Assembly: GCA_016866355.1 (NCBI GenBank) | Contig: VGMN01000001.1 | Location: 186,001 to 250,000 of the forward strand | Source: Bacteroidota bacterium | GTDB taxonomy: Bacteria > Bacteroidota > Bacteroidia > Chitinophagales > Chitinophagaceae | Reading direction: 5' to 3' | Length of the DNA: 64,000 nt | Made by a program: the position numbers and the translations under genes | In this document: positions 61,811-64,000 of the stretch, piece by piece | Position numbering within the stretch: position 1 is the stretch's first letter | Layout: each line of letters starts with the position of its first letter | The notes under the pieces: generated by a model | What the model saw: only the letters and a program-made list of their open reading frames with translations | Databases searched by the model: none | What the model was told of the DNA's origin: nothing

Positions 61811-62727
61811 TAGTCCAGTGGAACATTCAGTTGCCGGAGTATCTTATTAAGCTCTTCAGTGGTATAATACTCAATGATCAGTTGGCCATCACCACGTTTA
61901 CTCTGTTTGATTTTTACTCGGGCGCTAAAATGTGTTGCTAATTTATCTTCAATTCTTCGATAAGGAGAGACGTTGTTTGAATTTTTACTTTTTTTAACAG
62001 CGGGTAACTGCTTTTTGAGTTGTTGTACAAGCGCTTCTGTCTGACGAACAGATAATTCCTTTGCTATGATTTCTTTAAATGCGATAAGTTGCGCATCAAC
62101 AAGCTCAAGTGCAATCAAGGCTCTGGCGTGTCCCATAGAAAGTGATCCTTTACGAACGGCCAATTGTATGTCAGGGGGTAGCTTGAGTAATCGGATAACA
62201 TTTGCAACAGTACTTCTATCCTTACCCATACGATCCGCTACTTGCTCCTGTGTATACTCCAGTTCGTCCATCATTCTTTTATAGCTAAGAGCTACCTCCA
62301 TAGCATTGAGGTCCTCGCGCTGTAAGTTTTCCAATAATGCCAGCTCAAGTAATTGCTGGTCGTTGGCTTGACGAATAAATGCAGGGATATCTTTTAAGCC
62401 AGCCAGCTTTGCAGCGCGCCAGCGACGTTCTCCAGCAATTAATCTGTATTTACCATTGGAGAGCTTCGATACAGTTACTGGTTGAATAATATCATGCGTT
62501 TTGATTGATGCGGCTAATTCTTGTAACGCCGTATCTTCAAAATCACGACGAGGCTGCTTGGGATTCGGTTCTATATCTTGTACAGCAATGCGGGAACTGG
62601 AGGTTACATGTTCTACCACAGAAGGCTTCAATTGCCCGCTTGTAGTTTTAAGATCTGTATCGATACTTTGTAGTAAAGAACGAATACCTTTTCCCAGCTG
62701 ATCTTTATTTTGTTTTGGTGTGCTCAT
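61810..62727 (-). CDS. parB: Chromosome-partitioning protein ParB
   Basis: A 305-residue CTP-dependent DNA clamp that binds parS. The N-terminal LGKGIRSLL motif (ParA-interaction), DIEPNPKQPRRDF, the CTP-binding GERRWRAAKLAG (about residues 102-113) and ENLQREDLNAME box are followed by the helix-turn-helix (TQEQVADRMGKDRSTVANVI) and a C-terminal dimerisation domain. It starts 3 nt after parA. I did not find a convincing parS in the window. Confidence 0.96.
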   Translation of the reverse strand: MSTPKQNKDQLGKGIRSLLQSIDTDLKTTSGQLKPSVVEHVTSSSRIAVQDIEPNPKQPRRDFEDTALQELAASIKTHDIIQPVTVSKLSNGKYRLIAGERRWRAAKLAGLKDIPAFIRQANDQQLLELALLENLQREDLNAMEVALSYKRMMDELEYTQEQVADRMGKDRSTVANVIRLLKLPPDIQLAVRKGSLSMGHARALIALELVDAQLIAFKEIIAKELSVRQTEALVQQLKKQLPAVKKSKNSNNVSPYRRIEDKLATHFSARVKIKQSKRGDGQLIIEYYTTEELNKILRQLNVPLD

Positions 62728-62730
62728 TCC

Positions 62731-63534
62731 TTAAGGTTCGAGGATACGTTCCTCATTCTTGATACGTGTGAGATTATTTTTTTGCAAAATCTCTTTTGCT
62801 AAGTTTAAATAGTTGGCAGCCCCTTTACTGTTAGCGTCATAAAGGATTACAGGTTTGCCGGTGCTTGGCGCTTCAGCAAGTCTGGCATTACGATGAACGA
62901 TGGTGGTAAAGACCATGTCTTCAAAATGTCTACGCACTTCACTCACCACTTGATTGCAGAGACGAAGTCTTCCATCGTACATGGTCATCAGAATTCCTTC
63001 TATGACCAACTCAGTGTTCAATCTGCTTTGTACAATTTTAATGGTATTGAGCAATTTGCCCAACCCCTCCAATGCAAAGAACTCTGCTTGTACAGGAATT
63101 ACTACTGAATCAGCAGCAGTCAGGGCGTTGACTGTAATAAGTCCCAATGAAGGTGAACAATCGATGATGATAAAATCATATTCATTACGAACCGAGTCAA
63201 GCATTGATTTTAACACCATTTCCCGGTTGGGATGATTGATCATTTCAATCTCTGCACCAACCAGGTCAATATGTGAAGGTATTAGCTCCAAATTTGGGAT
63301 TTCAGTCTTTAAAATCACATCTCTGGCACGTGCCTGGTTTACCATACAGTCATACAGGCTTTGAGTAACGTTATGTAGGTCGAATCCTACACCCGTTGTA
63401 CTATTGGCTTGCGGGTCCGCATCCACCAATAATGTTTTATATTCTAACACGGCAAAACTGGCTGCCAGGTTGATTGCTGTAGTGGTTTTTCCCACTCCGC
63501 CTTTTTGATTTGCTACTCCTATAATTCTTGCCAT
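62731..63534 (-). CDS. parA: Chromosome-partitioning ATPase ParA
   Basis: A 267-residue deviant-Walker ATPase (Soj/ParA): [20 protein letters not shown] at the N-terminus with the signature lysine, [20 protein letters not shown] and [14 protein letters not shown]. It forms a nucleoid-bound dimer that moves ParB-parS. First gene of the operon parA-parB-DUF5683, with dapB next in line. Promoter TATTTTTG about 63 nt upstream. Confidence 0.97.
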   Translation of the reverse strand: MARIIGVANQKGGVGKTTTAINLAASFAVLEYKTLLVDADPQANSTTGVGFDLHNVTQSLYDCMVNQARARDVILKTEIPNLELIPSHIDLVGAEIEMINHPNREMVLKSMLDSVRNEYDFIIIDCSPSLGLITVNALTAADSVVIPVQAEFFALEGLGKLLNTIKIVQSRLNTELVIEGILMTMYDGRLRLCNQVVSEVRRHFEDMVFTTIVHRNARLAEAPSTGKPVILYDANSKGAANYLNLAKEILQKNNLTRIKNEERILEP

Positions 63535-63597
63535 GTCTGCTGAACTTCCTTGGGTTGAGTTTGTTAGTTATAAAGATGATAGTTCCGGGTAAGACCG

Positions 63598-63605
63598 CAA
63601 AAATA
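63598..63605 (-). promoter_or_regulatory. parA promoter, -7 element
   Basis: TATTTTTG on the minus strand fits TAnnTTTG and ends 63 nt before the parA ATG. Only 12 bp separate it from the divergent promoter at 63618-63625. Confidence 0.55.
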
Positions 63606-63617
63606 AGTTTTGCCCAC

Positions 63618-63625
63618 TAATTTTG
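63618..63625 (+). promoter_or_regulatory. Promoter of the right-edge gene, -7 element
   Basis: TAATTTTG, an exact TAnnTTTG match, ends 8 nt before the ATG at 63634, implying a leader of only a few nucleotides. Confidence 0.55.
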
Positions 63626-63633
63626 CCGACTCT

Positions 63634-64000
63634 ATGCGAAACGCCCCCTTTTGGTGGATTTTTTTGGCGCTGTTGTTATTGCTGGACTGGTACGTTTTTC
63701 AAGCCATTAGAACCCTAACGGCCGGATTGCCGGTAAGAAGTAGATTTATCTGGCATACCGTTTATTGGTCTGTTACCGCATTTAGTATTTTGTTGTTGGT
63801 GCTGCTCCCATATTTTTTTTCAAAACCCGGGCCACAGTATGCACGTTCTATTTTATTTGCCTTGGTTGCTGGGCTCTTCTGTGCAAAACTGGTTGCATCG
63901 CTTTTTTTTCTAACTGATGATGTCAGGAGGGTTGTGCAATGGATAGGGTATCAAATTATTCCCAAAAATAAAAGTGTAGATAGCACAGCCGAGCTGTTTT
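63634..64000 (+). CDS. Metallophosphoesterase-like membrane protein, 3' end outside window
   Basis: The first 122 codons of a protein that runs off the window. The visible part has three predicted membrane helices: WWIFLALLLLLDWYVFQA, WSVTAFSILLLVLLPYFF, and SILFALVAGLFCAKLVASLF. The pattern, including the LLLLDWYVFQAIR opening and FFLTDDVRRVVQW, resembles the N-terminal membrane region of Bacteroidota metallophosphoesterases often located next to parA; the catalytic domain is not in view, so the assignment is inference. Confidence 0.6.
   Translation, partial: MRNAPFWWIFLALLLLLDWYVFQAIRTLTAGLPVRSRFIWHTVYWSVTAFSILLLVLLPYFFSKPGPQYARSILFALVAGLFCAKLVASLFFLTDDVRRVVQWIGYQIIPKNKSVDSTAELF

Overview
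The window looks like a piece of a Bacteroidota chromosome, most likely Chitinophagia/Chitinophagaceae-like (family inferred from gene content, genus not determinable). Supporting signs are about twenty upstream sites matching the Bacteroidota -7 promoter element TAnnTTTG, few clear Shine-Dalgarno sequences, and typical families: Omp28 lipoprotein, DUF6029, DUF5683, DUF6702, VPS10-like propeller protein, S9 and M1 peptidases, TlpA thioredoxins, and the parA-parB-DUF5683-dapB block. It is ordinary, gene-dense core chromosome. I see no insertion sequence, prophage, CRISPR array or defence island. The only accessory-looking spot is the 12.85-13.65 kb interval behind a tRNA-Pro gene.

Layout: 0-9 kb carries the 3' end of a UvrA paralogue, glyA, an NDP-sugar pyrophosphorylase, a nitronate-monooxygenase-like enzyme, an ABC-2 exporter pair and a FAD dehydrogenase. 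8.76-10.5 kb has dnaA behind an A/T-tract-rich spacer with two DnaA-box-like sequences. 10.5-13.7 kb has tRNA-Ser(GCT), htpG, tRNA-Pro(TGG), a nested inverted-repeat element and an ORF6N-domain gene. 13.7-16.7 kb has an Omp28/DUF6029/TlpA module. 16.7-25.5 kb has an LtaS-like transferase, the full-length uvrA, a GNAT gene, rpe, a TolB-like propeller, a small membrane protein and homogentisate dioxygenase.

25.6-29.2 kb is the alpha ribosomal operon (infA-rpmJ-rpsM-rpsK-rpsD-rpoA-rplQ) with its own promoter and a strong terminator. 29.2-34.3 kb has nitrogen genes (aguB-aguA and convergent amt), then carA and aroQ. 34.3-46.6 kb is envelope and export biology: VPS10-like protein, MORN-like protein, esterase, M1 peptidase, HupE-like protein, DUF6702, CNNM/CBS protein, PAP2 phosphatase, a second LtaS-like transferase and a methyltransferase. 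46.7-52.4 kb has glmM, a cysteine desulfurase, a PspC protein, aconitase and ubiX. 52.5-60.4 kb has two S9 peptidases around an alpha-oxoamine synthase, a degenerate TrpF-like protein and a DUF4369/TlpA thioredoxin. 60.4-64 kb has dapB, DUF5683, parB, parA and the 5' end of a divergent metallophosphoesterase-like gene.

Nothing here is a clear new multi-gene system. The most interesting signals are small: the nested inverted repeats behind tRNA-Pro, two mutually exclusive hairpins between rpsK and rpsD, a perfect palindrome over the promoter at 23.87 kb, a TrpF-like protein lacking its expected catalytic residues, several promoters placed so close to start codons that the mRNAs should be nearly leaderless, and a plus-strand terminator implying that the aconitase message runs antisense through ubiX.
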